Positions 40,772-49,332 of a DNA stretch of 64,000 nucleotides are shown one piece after another. The translations under genes were made by a program, and so were the position numbers. Below the pieces are notes generated by a model. The model searched no databases. It was not told the origin of the DNA and worked only from the letters and a program-made list of their open reading frames with translations. Each line of letters begins with the position of its first letter. Positions within the stretch are counted from its first letter, which is position 1. The stretch covers positions 5,551,501 through 5,615,500 of the forward strand of contig NZ_CP021744.1 in the NCBI RefSeq assembly GCF_002192455.1. The letters are read 5' to 3'. Source of the DNA: Streptomyces albireticuli. Lineage in GTDB: Bacteria > Actinomycetota > Actinomycetes > Streptomycetales > Streptomycetaceae.

Positions 40772-42175
40772 CTACCGGAGGCGCCGCACCGTGTACGCGA
40801 CCCCGCCCTCCACCGGGCGCTCGCCCACGTACTCCTGGTCCCGCATCCCGCACCACGCCGGGACGTCCAGCCGCGCCGCCTCGTCGTCGGACAGCACCGT
40901 CACCAGCCCGCCCACCGGCACGTCGCCGATCACCTTGGCCAGCTCGATGACGGGGATCGGGCACCGCTTGCCCAGCGCGTCGACGACCAGCTCCGCCCCG
41001 CCCTCCGCGGCGGCGGTGGCCGGTGCGGCCGGCGCGGCCGTCTCCCGGGGGACGCCCAGCCGCTTGCGCACCGAGGCCACCGCCCCGGGCAGCACGTCCA
41101 GAAAAGCCTCCACGTCCGCCTCCGGCGTCCCGGCCGGCAGCGAGACGCGGACGTTCCCCTCCGACAGCACGCCCATCGCCCGCAGCACATGGCTGGGCTC
41201 CAGCGTGCTGGAGGTGCACGACGAGCCGGAGGAGACGGAGAAGCCGGCCCGGTCCAGGGCGTGCAGCAGCGCCTCGCCGTCCACGTAGAGGCAGGAGAAG
41301 GTGACCAGGTGCGGCAGCCGCCGCACGGGGTCGCCGACCACCTCCACGTCCGGCACGAGCTCCGGCACCCGGGTCCGTACCCGCTCCACGAGCTCCCGCA
41401 GCCGCGCCGCCTCGGCCGCCGCCTCCGCCCGTACCGCCCGCAGCGACGCGGCGGCCGCGACGATCCCGGGCAGGTCGGGGAAGCCGGGGGCGCGCCCCGA
41501 CTCCCGTTCGTCCGCGGGCCCCTGAGGCGCGAAGCGCACGCCCTTGCGCACCGCCAGCAGCCCCACCCCCGCCGGGCCGCCCCACTTGTGGGCGCTCGCG
41601 GCCAGCAGCGACCAGCCGCCCTCGACCGGGCCCCAGCCCAGCGACTGCGCGGCGTCGACGAGCAGCGGCACGCCCGCCGCCCGGCACTCCTCCGCGACCT
41701 CGGCGACCGGCTGCACGGTGCCCACCTCGTGGTTGGCGGACTGGAGGGCGGCGAGCGCGGTGCCGGGGCGCAGGGCCGCCGCGTAGGCGCCGGGCGCGAC
41801 CCGGCCCGTACGGTCCACGGCGACCTCGGTCACCGTGCCGCCGGCCGCCGCCAGGGACGCGGCCGACTGGAGGACGGCCGAGTGCTCGACGGCGGACACC
41901 ACCAGATGGCGGCCCGTCCGGCGGCGGCCGGCCAGCGCGCCCGCGATGCCGTCGTGCAGCGCGCGGGTACCCGATGGGGTGAACACCAGCTCGTCCGGCC
42001 GGCAGCCGACCGCCTCGGCCGCGGCCTCGCGCGCGGCGTCCAGCAGCAGCCGGGCCCGGCGGCCCTCGCGGTAGAGCCGGGCGGGGTCCGCCCAGCCCTC
42101 GTCGAGGGAGGCCAGCAGCGCCTGGCGGGCGACGGGGTGCAGCGGTGCGGCGGACGCGGCGTCGAAGTAGGGCAC
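40772..42175 (-). CDS. cysteine desulfurase fused to a TusA sulfurtransferase domain
   Basis: 467 aa. Residues 1-375 are a class V aminotransferase fold cysteine desulfurase of the IscS/NifS type: His98 region VEHSAVLQ, PLP Asp174 in LLVDAAQS, Schiff-base Lys197 in SAHKWGG, and catalytic Cys320 in the SSGSSCTSS loop. After an Ala/Pro linker (about 378-392), residues 395-467 are TusA-like with Cys405 in KRCPIPVIEL. The desulfurase takes sulfur from cysteine and can hand it straight to TusA, e.g. for tRNA thiolation or cofactors. The target is unknown. GTG 42175. Confidence 0.93.
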   Translation of the reverse strand: MPYFDAASAAPLHPVARQALLASLDEGWADPARLYREGRRARLLLDAAREAAAEAVGCRPDELVFTPSGTRALHDGIAGALAGRRRTGRHLVVSAVEHSAVLQSAASLAAAGGTVTEVAVDRTGRVAPGAYAAALRPGTALAALQSANHEVGTVQPVAEVAEECRAAGVPLLVDAAQSLGWGPVEGGWSLLAASAHKWGGPAGVGLLAVRKGVRFAPQGPADERESGRAPGFPDLPGIVAAAASLRAVRAEAAAEAARLRELVERVRTRVPELVPDVEVVGDPVRRLPHLVTFSCLYVDGEALLHALDRAGFSVSSGSSCTSSTLEPSHVLRAMGVLSEGNVRVSLPAGTPEADVEAFLDVLPGAVASVRKRLGVPRETAAPAAPATAAAEGGAELVVDALGKRCPIPVIELAKVIGDVPVGGLVTVLSDDEAARLDVPAWCGMRDQEYVGERPVEGGVAYTVRRLR

Positions 42176-42545
42176 GGCGACACGCTAACCCCCCGGGGCG
42201 GCCGGGGGGACGGTGCGGTGACCGGAAGATCACCGGGGTGGCGCCGGGCCGGCCCGCCCAAGATCGTCCAGGACTCCGGGGGAGGGGCGCGCGACCTGGC
42301 CCGTCACTCGTACGCACCCCTCGTAAGCTGCACTGACGGTCCTCCAGATAGCCTCCGGAGCCCTGGATTCCACCCCTTCGGGGAGTGGCCCGGCGCGTTG
42401 GGCACCCTCCCCGCGCGGCCCCAAATAGCGTCCAGTAGGGTTTGGTCCGCATAAACATCCAAACCCCTGCCCGCAGCGGGCCGGCGACCGACCAGCGAGA
42501 CGGCCGCAGCCGGCCGCACGGGCGAGACTCTCGGGAAGGCGCTAC
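42176..42545. other. intergenic region: divergent promoters of the desulfurase-TusA gene and ctaC
   Basis: 370 bp without a gene. It carries the start region of the minus-strand desulfurase gene and the leader of ctaC. A comparatively AT-rich patch (TAGGGTTTGG, GCATAAACATCC, about 42436-42465) lies 80-110 bp before ctaC and probably holds its promoter. No riboswitch recognised. Confidence 0.5.
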
Positions 42546-43517
42546 GTGAGTCCCAACGGCTCCGACCGCTCGTCGCGGCGCCCGGTGCGGCGGAAGCTGC
42601 TGCAGGCGCTGGCCGCGGGCGCTGTCCTTGCGACCGCCTCCGGTTGCACATATAAGGACTTTCCCCGCCTCGGAATGCCCACTCCTGTCACGGAAGAGGC
42701 GCCGCGGATCCTCTCCCTGTGGCAGGGCTCCTGGGCCGCCGCCCTCGTGGTCGGCATCCTGGTGTGGGGCCTGATCATCTGGAGCGTCATCTTCCACCGG
42801 CGCAGCCGGAGCAAGGTCGAGGTTCCTCCGCAGACCCGGTACAACATGCCCATCGAGGCGCTGTACACCGCGGTCCCGATCATCATCGTGTCGGTGCTCT
42901 TCTACTTCACCGCGCGCGATGAGAACAAGCTCCTCGCCAACCCCGAGAAGCCGCAGCACGTCGTGAACGTGGTGGGCTTCCAGTGGAGCTGGGCGTTCAA
43001 CTACATGGAGAACGTCGACGGCAACGCCGCGACGCCGGCGAAGCCGCTCCGTGAGAACAAGGAGCTCGACGCGATCCCCGACCGGTTCCTGAAGAAGGTC
43101 CCGGCCGGCGCCGAAGGCGTCTACGACGTCGGCACCCCGGGCGACCGGAACCCGCAGAACAACAACCCGGGTCCCACGCTCTGGCTCCCCAAGGGCGAGA
43201 CGGTGCAGTTCGTCCTGACCTCGCGGGACGTCGCCCACTCCTTCTGGGTGGTGCCGTTCCTGATGAAGCAGGACGTCTTCCCGGGGCACACCAACAGCTT
43301 CACGGTGACCCCGAACAAGGAGGGCACCTTCATGGGTAAGTGCGCCGAGCTCTGCGGCCAGGACCACTCCCGGATGCTCTTCAACGTCAAGGTCGTCTCT
43401 CCTGAGCGGTACAAGGCGCACCTGAAGGAGCTGGCCGCGAAGGGCCAGACCGGTTACCAGCCGGCGGGTATCGCGCAGACGGATCACGCGAAGAACGCGG
43501 AGACCAAGAACAAGTGA
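42546..43517 (+). CDS. ctaC: cytochrome aa3 oxidase subunit II
   Basis: 323 aa lipoprotein (lipobox ATASGC, Cys34). Two membrane helices (about 61-81 and 103-122), then a periplasmic-side cupredoxin domain with the CuA ligands in HSFWVVPF and CAELCGQDHSRM. Between the early strands lies a long insertion (NVDGNAATPAKPLREN through PGDRNPQNNN), as in actinobacterial oxidases that dock directly to the bcc complex. GTG 42546 with GGGAAGG upstream. First gene of ctaC-ctaD-ctaF, with a GTGA overlap into ctaD. Confidence 0.97.
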   Translation: MSPNGSDRSSRRPVRRKLLQALAAGAVLATASGCTYKDFPRLGMPTPVTEEAPRILSLWQGSWAAALVVGILVWGLIIWSVIFHRRSRSKVEVPPQTRYNMPIEALYTAVPIIIVSVLFYFTARDENKLLANPEKPQHVVNVVGFQWSWAFNYMENVDGNAATPAKPLRENKELDAIPDRFLKKVPAGAEGVYDVGTPGDRNPQNNNPGPTLWLPKGETVQFVLTSRDVAHSFWVVPFLMKQDVFPGHTNSFTVTPNKEGTFMGKCAELCGQDHSRMLFNVKVVSPERYKAHLKELAAKGQTGYQPAGIAQTDHAKNAETKNK

Positions 43518-45241
43518 GCATCCTCAACGAACCCCAGGGTGCCGCCGCCGCGACAGCCACGGCAGCACCGCCCGTACGCCAGAAGCAGCCCGGCAGTACT
43601 GTGATCAAGTGGCTCACCACCACGGACCACAAGACGATCGGCACGCTCTACCTGGTCACGTCGTTCGCGTTCTTCTGCATCGGCGGCCTGATGGCGCTCG
43701 TGATGCGCGCCGAACTCGCCCGTCCCGGCACGCAGATCATGTCGAACGAGCAGTTCAACCAGGCGTTCACGATGCACGGCACGATCATGCTGCTGATGTT
43801 CGCGACGCCGCTGTTCGCCGGATTCGCGAACTGGATCATGCCGCTTCAGATCGGCGCGCCCGACGTGGCGTTCCCGCGGCTGAACATGTTCGCCTACTGG
43901 CTCTACCTCTTCGGCTCGCTCATCGCGGTGTCCGGCTTCCTCACCCCGCAGGGTGCGGCCGACTTCGGCTGGTTCGCCTACTCCCCGCTGTCGGACGCCG
44001 TCCACTCGCCGGGCGTCGGCGCGGACCTGTGGATCATGGGTCTGGCCTTCTCGGGCTTCGGTACGATCCTCGGCTCGGTCAACTTCATCACCACGATCAT
44101 CTGCATGCGCGCGCCCGGCATGACGATGTTCCGCATGCCGATCTTCACCTGGAACGTCCTGCTGACCGGTGTCCTGGTCCTGCTGGCCTTCCCGGTGCTG
44201 GCGGCCGCGCTGTTCGCCCTGGAGGCGGACCGCAAGTTCGGGGCCCAGATCTTCAATCCGGCCAACGGCGGCGTCCTGCTCTGGCAGCACCTCTTCTGGT
44301 TCTTCGGCCACCCCGAGGTGTACATCATCGCCCTGCCGTTCTTCGGCATCATCTCCGAGGTCATCCCGGTCTTCTCCCGTAAGCCGATGTTCGGCTACTG
44401 GGGTCTGATCGCGGCCACGATCTCGATCGCCGGTCTGTCCGTGACGGTGTGGGCGCACCACATGTACGTCACAGGCGGCGTGCTGTTGCCCTTCTTCTCC
44501 TTCATGACCTTCCTGATCGCGGTCCCGACCGGTGTGAAGTTCTTCAACTGGATCGGCACCATGTGGAAGGGCTCGCTGTCCTTCGAGACCCCGATGCTCT
44601 GGGCCGTCGGCTTCCTGATCACCTTCACCTTCGGTGGTCTGACCGGCGTCATCCTGGCCTCGCCGCCGATGGACTTCCACGTCTCCGACTCGTACTTCGT
44701 GGTCGCGCACTTCCACTACGTCATCTTCGGCACCGTGGTGTTCGCGATGTTCTCCGGCTTCCACTTCTGGTGGCCGAAGTTCACGGGCAAGATGCTGGAC
44801 GAGCGCCTGGGCAAGATCACCTTCTGGACGCTGTTCGTGGGCTTCCACGGCACGTTCCTGGTGCAGCACTGGCTGGGTGCCGAGGGCATGCCGCGCCGCT
44901 ACGCGGACTACCTCGCCGCCGACGGCTTCACCACGCTGAACACGATCTCGACGATCAGCTCCTTCCTGCTCGGCCTGTCGATCCTGCCGTTCATGTACAA
45001 CGTCTGGAAGACCGCCAAGTACGGCAAGAAGGTCGAGGTCGACGACCCGTGGGGCTACGGCCGCTCCCTGGAGTGGGCGACCTCCTGCCCGCCGCCGCGG
45101 CACAACTTCCTCACCCTGCCGCGGATCCGCAGCGAATCCCCGGCGTTCGACCTGCACCACCCGGAGATCGCGGCGCTGGAGCTGGAAGAGAACCTCGGCG
45201 CTGACAAGGCCCTCGCGGGTGGCAAGGAGGCCGGCAAGTGA
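43514..45241 (+). CDS. ctaD: cytochrome aa3 oxidase subunit I
   Basis: 575 aa, twelve membrane helices. Heme-copper oxidase core that reduces O2 and pumps protons. Heme a and a3 ligands: His in TMHGTIMLLMF, HLFWFFGHPEVYI with the CuB His and the cross-linked Tyr, and HFHYVIFG. K- and D-channel residues are in the usual places. GTG start overlapping the ctaC stop; the C-terminus (about 30 residues, ALELEENLGADKALAGG) is hydrophilic. Followed by ctaF with another GTGA overlap. Confidence 0.98.
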   Translation: MSILNEPQGAAAATATAAPPVRQKQPGSTVIKWLTTTDHKTIGTLYLVTSFAFFCIGGLMALVMRAELARPGTQIMSNEQFNQAFTMHGTIMLLMFATPLFAGFANWIMPLQIGAPDVAFPRLNMFAYWLYLFGSLIAVSGFLTPQGAADFGWFAYSPLSDAVHSPGVGADLWIMGLAFSGFGTILGSVNFITTIICMRAPGMTMFRMPIFTWNVLLTGVLVLLAFPVLAAALFALEADRKFGAQIFNPANGGVLLWQHLFWFFGHPEVYIIALPFFGIISEVIPVFSRKPMFGYWGLIAATISIAGLSVTVWAHHMYVTGGVLLPFFSFMTFLIAVPTGVKFFNWIGTMWKGSLSFETPMLWAVGFLITFTFGGLTGVILASPPMDFHVSDSYFVVAHFHYVIFGTVVFAMFSGFHFWWPKFTGKMLDERLGKITFWTLFVGFHGTFLVQHWLGAEGMPRRYADYLAADGFTTLNTISTISSFLLGLSILPFMYNVWKTAKYGKKVEVDDPWGYGRSLEWATSCPPPRHNFLTLPRIRSESPAFDLHHPEIAALELEENLGADKALAGGKEAGK

Positions 45242-45636
45242 AGATCCAGGGCAAGATGTTCATCTGGCTCGCCGTCTTCGTCCTCGCCATGGCGATCGTC
45301 TACGGCGTGTGGTCGAAGGAGCCGGCCGGTACGACCGCGCTGTTCCTGGCCTTCGGCCTGTGCATCATGGTCGGCTACTACCTGGCGTTCACCGCGCGCC
45401 GGGTGGACGCGGGCGCTCAGGACAACAAGGACGCGGACGTCGCCGACGACGCCGGTGAGCTGGGCTTCTTCGCCCCGCACAGCTGGCAGCCGCTCTCCCT
45501 GGCCATCGGTGGCGCGCTCGCCTTCATGAGCATCTGCTTCGGCTGGTGGCTGATGTACTTCTCCGCCCCGATCATCGCCGTCGGCCTCTTCGGCTGGGTG
45601 TTCGAGTTCTACCGCGGTGAGAACCAGAACCAGTAG
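45238..45636 (+). CDS. ctaF: actinobacterial cytochrome aa3 oxidase subunit IV
   Basis: 132 aa, four hydrophobic helices (WLAVFVLAMAIVYGVW, TALFLAFGLCIMVGYYLAFTA, LSLAIGGALAFMSICFGWW, MYFSAPIIAVGLFGWVFEFY). This is the small subunit specific to actinobacterial aa3 oxidase. GTGA overlap with ctaD; the operon ends at the hairpin 45654-45689. Confidence 0.94.
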   Translation: MKIQGKMFIWLAVFVLAMAIVYGVWSKEPAGTTALFLAFGLCIMVGYYLAFTARRVDAGAQDNKDADVADDAGELGFFAPHSWQPLSLAIGGALAFMSICFGWWLMYFSAPIIAVGLFGWVFEFYRGENQNQ

Positions 45637-45653
45637 GTTCCGCACCGCCAGGC

Positions 45654-45689
45654 CCGGGCCCCGCACACCCTCCGGTGTGCGGGGCCCGG
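45654..45689 (+). terminator. ctaCDF operon terminator
   Basis: Perfect 16-bp stem (45654-45669 and 45674-45689), loop CTCC, 17 bp after the ctaF stop. Confidence 0.75.
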
Positions 45690-45763
45690 CGCGTTCCCGG
45701 GGCGGCCACCCGTTCGGAGTCACCCCGCAGGCCGAGGCCCCCGATCCTTCCTACGGTGTGACC

Positions 45764-47011
45764 ATGAGTCACTCTCCTCGACGCCGTGTGGTGCACCTCT
45801 GCGCCATGGTGGTGTCCTCCGTGGCGCTGGGGGCCACCGCGTGCGGCGGCTCGTCGAACCCGCTCGCCGACGCGCCCTACGACGCCACCGGGCAGGTCGC
45901 GCTCACCGGCGCCGAGGACGGGCGCAAGGCCGACCCCAGCAAGCCGCTGGAGGTGACCGCCGACGGCTCGGACCGGATCACCGACGTGACCGCGACGGAC
46001 GCCGCCGGCCGCTTCGTGAAGGGCGAGCTCGACGCCGACGGCCGCCGCTGGCACAGCACCGGCGCCCTCGCGGCCGGCGCGCACTACACCGTCCGCGTCA
46101 GCACCGAGGACGAGGACGGCTTCCAGGGGCGTCGCACGGTCGGCTTCGACACCAGCGCGGCCGACCGGCTGCTCCGGGTCGCCTTCGGCCCGCAGAGCGG
46201 CACGTACGGCGTCGGACAGCCCGTCACGGCCGAGCTCAGCGCCCCCGTCCAGGACCCCGCCGCGCGCGCCGTCGTCGAGCGCGCCCTGAAGGTCGACACC
46301 CGGCCCGCCGTGGAGGGCGCCTGGCACTGGGTGGACAACCGGACCCTGCACTACCGGCCCAAGGACTACTGGCCCGCCCGCACCACCGTCGCGGTCCGCT
46401 CCGGCCTGGACGGCATCAAGGTCGCCGGCGGCCTCTACGGCGGCTCCTCCAAGCCCGTGAAGCTCACCATCGGCGACCGCATCGAGGCCGTCACGGACGC
46501 CGCCGCGCACAGCATGACCGTGCTGCGCAACGGCAAGGAGATCCGCTCCATCCCGGTCACCACGGGCAAGCCGGGCTATGCCACCCGCAACGGGGTCAAG
46601 GTGGTCCTCGGCAGGGAATCCTTCGTACGCATGCGCGGCACCAGCATCGGCATCGCCGAGGGCAGCGAGGACTCCTACGACCTGCCCGTCCGCTGGGCCA
46701 CCCGGGTGACCTGGAGCGGCGAATACGTGCACGCCGCGCCGTGGTCCGAGGGCTCGCAGGGCAGCGAGAACGTCAGCCACGGCTGCACCGGCATGAGCAC
46801 CGACAACGCCAAGTGGTTCTTCGACACCATCCACCTGGGCGACCTCGTCAAGGTCGTCAACAGCGCGGGCACCACCATGACGCCCTTCGACAACGGCTTC
46901 GGGGACTGGAACATGCCCTGGAAGCAGTGGCGCGAGGGCAGCGCCCTGGCGGCCGGCAAGCGCGACGGCAGCAACCCCGCCGACGCCGCCCGCCTCCGCC
47001 CCGAGATGTAG
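45764..47011 (+). CDS. L,D-transpeptidase lipoprotein (YkuD domain)
   Basis: 415 aa. Lipoprotein signal with Cys27 after ALGATA. Two Ig-like domains (about 40-135 and 136-235) precede the YkuD catalytic domain, which has His323 and the SHGC motif (His339, Cys341) ending GCTGMSTDNAKWFF. These enzymes form 3-3 crosslinks in peptidoglycan and accept Ldt-specific donor stems. No Shine-Dalgarno is evident at ATG 45764, so leaderless initiation or GTG 45758 are possible. It lies between the oxidase gene blocks, with its own terminator at 47041. Confidence 0.94.
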   Translation: MSHSPRRRVVHLCAMVVSSVALGATACGGSSNPLADAPYDATGQVALTGAEDGRKADPSKPLEVTADGSDRITDVTATDAAGRFVKGELDADGRRWHSTGALAAGAHYTVRVSTEDEDGFQGRRTVGFDTSAADRLLRVAFGPQSGTYGVGQPVTAELSAPVQDPAARAVVERALKVDTRPAVEGAWHWVDNRTLHYRPKDYWPARTTVAVRSGLDGIKVAGGLYGGSSKPVKLTIGDRIEAVTDAAAHSMTVLRNGKEIRSIPVTTGKPGYATRNGVKVVLGRESFVRMRGTSIGIAEGSEDSYDLPVRWATRVTWSGEYVHAAPWSEGSQGSENVSHGCTGMSTDNAKWFFDTIHLGDLVKVVNSAGTTMTPFDNGFGDWNMPWKQWREGSALAAGKRDGSNPADAARLRPEM

Positions 47012-47040
47012 CCGCGGGACGGCCGCCCCGGTGGCCCCAG

Positions 47041-47071
47041 GGGGGCTTCCGGGGCCGTTCCGGGAGCCCCC
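47041..47071. terminator. terminator between convergent L,D-transpeptidase and pseudo-receiver genes
   Basis: GGGGGCTTCCGG (47041-47052) pairs with CCGGGAGCCCCC (47060-47071) over 12 positions including one G-U, between the two convergent genes. Confidence 0.55.
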
Positions 47072-47074
47072 GGC

Positions 47075-47476
47075 TCAGACCTCCACGGCCCGCTTGCCGC
47101 GCAGCAGCCCGGCCAGGGCGTCCGCGAACGCCGCCGGGTCCAGCGGGTGCGTCACGGCGGCGTCCGCGCGGCTCCAGGTGGCCAGCCAGGCGTCCTGCGG
47201 GCGCCCCATGAGCAGCAGCACCGGCGGGCAGCGGTAGATCTCGTCCTTGAGCTGCCTGCACACGCCCATGCCGCCCGCCGGCGCCGTCTCGCCGTCCAGC
47301 ACGCACACATCGATCCGGCGCTCCTCCAGGGCCGTCAGGACGGCGGGGAGGGTCGCGCACTCCAGGTACTCGACGGCGGGCACGTCGGCCGCAGGGCGGC
47401 GTCCGGCGGCCAGCCGCACCTGCTCGCGGGTGCCCGCGTCGTCGCTGTAGACCAGCACCGTGGCGGTCGGCTGCAT
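47075..47476 (-). CDS. response-regulator-like receiver protein (likely non-phosphorylated)
   Basis: 133 aa receiver fold (TATVLVYSDDAGT, IDVCVLDGETAPAGGMGVCRQLK, CPPVLLLMGRPQDAWL). Asp12-13 and Asp61 are present, but the conserved Thr/Ser after the fourth strand is Gly91 and the conserved Lys is His110 (AVTHPLDP). It therefore looks like a pseudo-receiver that binds partners without normal phosphotransfer. GGAGGAACG before ATG 47476. It has no HTH, and no cognate kinase is adjacent. Confidence 0.85.
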   Translation of the reverse strand: MQPTATVLVYSDDAGTREQVRLAAGRRPAADVPAVEYLECATLPAVLTALEERRIDVCVLDGETAPAGGMGVCRQLKDEIYRCPPVLLLMGRPQDAWLATWSRADAAVTHPLDPAAFADALAGLLRGKRAVEV

Positions 47477-47828
47477 CGTTCCTCCAGGCTCAGTGGACGG
47501 GCACGGCAGGTGGCACGGGCGCGGCGCGCGCGGAGGCGTCCGCGCAGGCGTGCGCCGAGGCACCGCCTGCGCGGATGCTACTCCGCGCGCGCCGCGCCCG
47601 AGGAGGGTTCGGCAGGGCCGGAGATCTCCGCGCGGCCGGGCCCGACGGCCCGTCACCAGCGGTCCTCCCGGGGCCCCAGCAGGGCCCCGGCGGGTCCGCG
47701 GCAGGGCTGCGGAACGACTGCTTCCCCCCTTTGGGGGACCCCGGCCTTGGGCCGTACGAGCAGGGCATACGGTCTTGACACACCGAACGGCACCCCCCGG
47801 AGTGAGCGCGAGATAAGCGACCGACATA
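47477..47828. other. divergent intergenic region before ctaE
   Basis: 352 bp, no gene. It includes hairpins CCGGGGCCC/GGGCCCCGG (47668-47676 and 47682-47690) and CCCCC/GGGGG across a TTT loop (47725-47737). These could shape the ctaE leader or end minus-strand read-through. Promoters for both flanking genes must lie here. Confidence 0.5.
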
Positions 47829-48449
47829 ATGTCGGTCGTGGCGACAGCAACAGCAGTAGATACCGGGCACGCGCACCCCTCGGTCAACCGGCCGAACCTC
47901 ACCAGCGTCGGAACCATCATCTGGCTGAGTTCCGAGCTGATGTTCTTCGCGGCCCTCTTCGCGATGTACTTCACCCTGCGATCGGTCATGGGTGCCGAGC
48001 ACTGGAAGGAAATGGCGTCCGCGCTGAACCTTCCGTTCTCGGCGACCAACACCACGATCCTGGTGCTCTCCTCCCTCACCTGCCAGCTCGGTGTGTTCGC
48101 CGCCGAGCGCGGTGACGTGAAGAAGCTGCGCATGTGGTTCGTGATCACGTTCGTGATGGGTGCCGTCTTCATCGGCGGCCAGGTCTTCGAGTACACCGAT
48201 TTGGTCAAGAAGGACGGGCTCTCCCTGTCCTCCGACCCGTACGGCTCGGTCTTCTACCTGACGACCGGCTTCCACGGCCTGCACGTGACGGGCGGCCTGA
48301 TCGCCTTCCTGCTGGTCCTGGGCAGGACGTACGCGGCCAAGAGGTTCACCCACCACCAGGCCACAGCGGCCATCGTCGTGTCCTACTACTGGCACTTCGT
48401 CGACGTGGTGTGGATCGGCCTCTTCGCCACGATCTACTTGATCAAGTAA
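47829..48449 (+). CDS. ctaE: cytochrome aa3 oxidase subunit III
   Basis: 206 aa, five membrane helices. Typical heme-copper oxidase subunit III: TIIWLSSELMFFAALFAMYF, GSVFYLTTGFHGLHVTGGLIAF and SYYWHFVDVVWIGLFATIYLIK. N-terminus MSVVATATAVDTGHAHPSVNRP. No strong Shine-Dalgarno at ATG 47829. It heads the ctaE-qcrCAB unit, so subunit III is made with the bcc complex rather than with ctaCDF. Confidence 0.97.
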   Translation: MSVVATATAVDTGHAHPSVNRPNLTSVGTIIWLSSELMFFAALFAMYFTLRSVMGAEHWKEMASALNLPFSATNTTILVLSSLTCQLGVFAAERGDVKKLRMWFVITFVMGAVFIGGQVFEYTDLVKKDGLSLSSDPYGSVFYLTTGFHGLHVTGGLIAFLLVLGRTYAAKRFTHHQATAAIVVSYYWHFVDVVWIGLFATIYLIK

Positions 48450-48522
48450 CTCGAAGATTTCGGTCCCGCACCGGACCATCAGTCCCGCATCGACGCAGAA
48501 GATCCTGACACCGGGGTAATCC

Positions 48523-49332
48523 GTGAAAAAGCTCTCCGCACGACGACGCCATCCGCTGGCGGCGGTCGTCGTCCTACTCTTCGCGCTGGCGGTAACCGGG
48601 GGGCTGTACGCCGCGTTCGCGCCGGCGGACACGGCCAAGGCCGATGACACCGCCCAGTCCCTTGCCATCGAGGAGGGCAAGAAGCTCTATTCCGTGGGCT
48701 GCGCCAGCTGCCACGGCACCGGCGGTCAGGGCACCACCGACGGCCCGAGCCTCGTCGGCGTGGGCGCCGCGGCCGTCGACTTCCAGGTCGCCTCCGGCCG
48801 CATGCCGCTCCAGCAGCAGGGCGCCCAGGCTCCGAGGAAGAAGGCGATCTACAACCAGGCGGAGATCGACCAGCTCGCCGCCTACATCGCCTCGCTCGGC
48901 GCCGGCCCGGCCGTTCCGACGAAGGAGCAGTACAGCCCCGACGGCGCGGACATCGCCAAGGGCGGGGAGCTCTTCCGCACGAACTGCGCGCAGTGCCACA
49001 ACTTCACCGGTAAGGGCGGCGCCCTCTCGAACGGCAAGTACGCCCCCACCCTTGAGGACGTCAACCCCAAGCACATCTACGAGGCCATGCAGACCGGCCC
49101 GCAGAACATGCCTTCCTTCCCGGACACGACGATGTCGGAGAAGAACAAGAAGGACATCATCGCGTACCTCGACACGGTCAACAGCAGCAAGGCGGAGAGC
49201 CCCGGCGGCCTCGAACTGGGCGGGCTCGGCCCGGTCAGTGAGGGTCTGTTCGCGTGGGTCTTCGGTCTGGGTGCGCTGATCGCCGCCGCCATCTGGGTCG
49301 CCTGCCGGACCGCAAAGGCCAAGAAGTCATGA
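48523..49332 (+). CDS. qcrC: bcc complex diheme cytochrome c subunit
   Basis: 269 aa. One N-terminal helix or signal (PLAAVVVLLFALAVTGGLYAAF), two cytochrome c domains with heme motifs CASCH and CAQCH and distal Met ligands (e.g. RMPLQQQ, QNMPSFP), and a C-terminal membrane anchor (LFAWVFGLGALIAAAIWVAC). The tandem cytochrome substitutes for a soluble electron carrier, passing electrons straight to the aa3 oxidase. Overlaps qcrA (ATGA). Preceded by ctaE (73 bp). Confidence 0.97.
   Translation: MKKLSARRRHPLAAVVVLLFALAVTGGLYAAFAPADTAKADDTAQSLAIEEGKKLYSVGCASCHGTGGQGTTDGPSLVGVGAAAVDFQVASGRMPLQQQGAQAPRKKAIYNQAEIDQLAAYIASLGAGPAVPTKEQYSPDGADIAKGGELFRTNCAQCHNFTGKGGALSNGKYAPTLEDVNPKHIYEAMQTGPQNMPSFPDTTMSEKNKKDIIAYLDTVNSSKAESPGGLELGGLGPVSEGLFAWVFGLGALIAAAIWVACRTAKAKKS

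Noticed and set aside
40551..43487. 978-aa open frame on the minus strand spanning PfkB, desulfurase and ctaC
   Set aside because: It is in a shadow frame of three genes with clear motifs.
43484..45160. 558-aa open frame on the minus strand opposite ctaD
   Set aside because: ctaD is unmistakable; the antisense product is Arg/Glu/His-rich noise.
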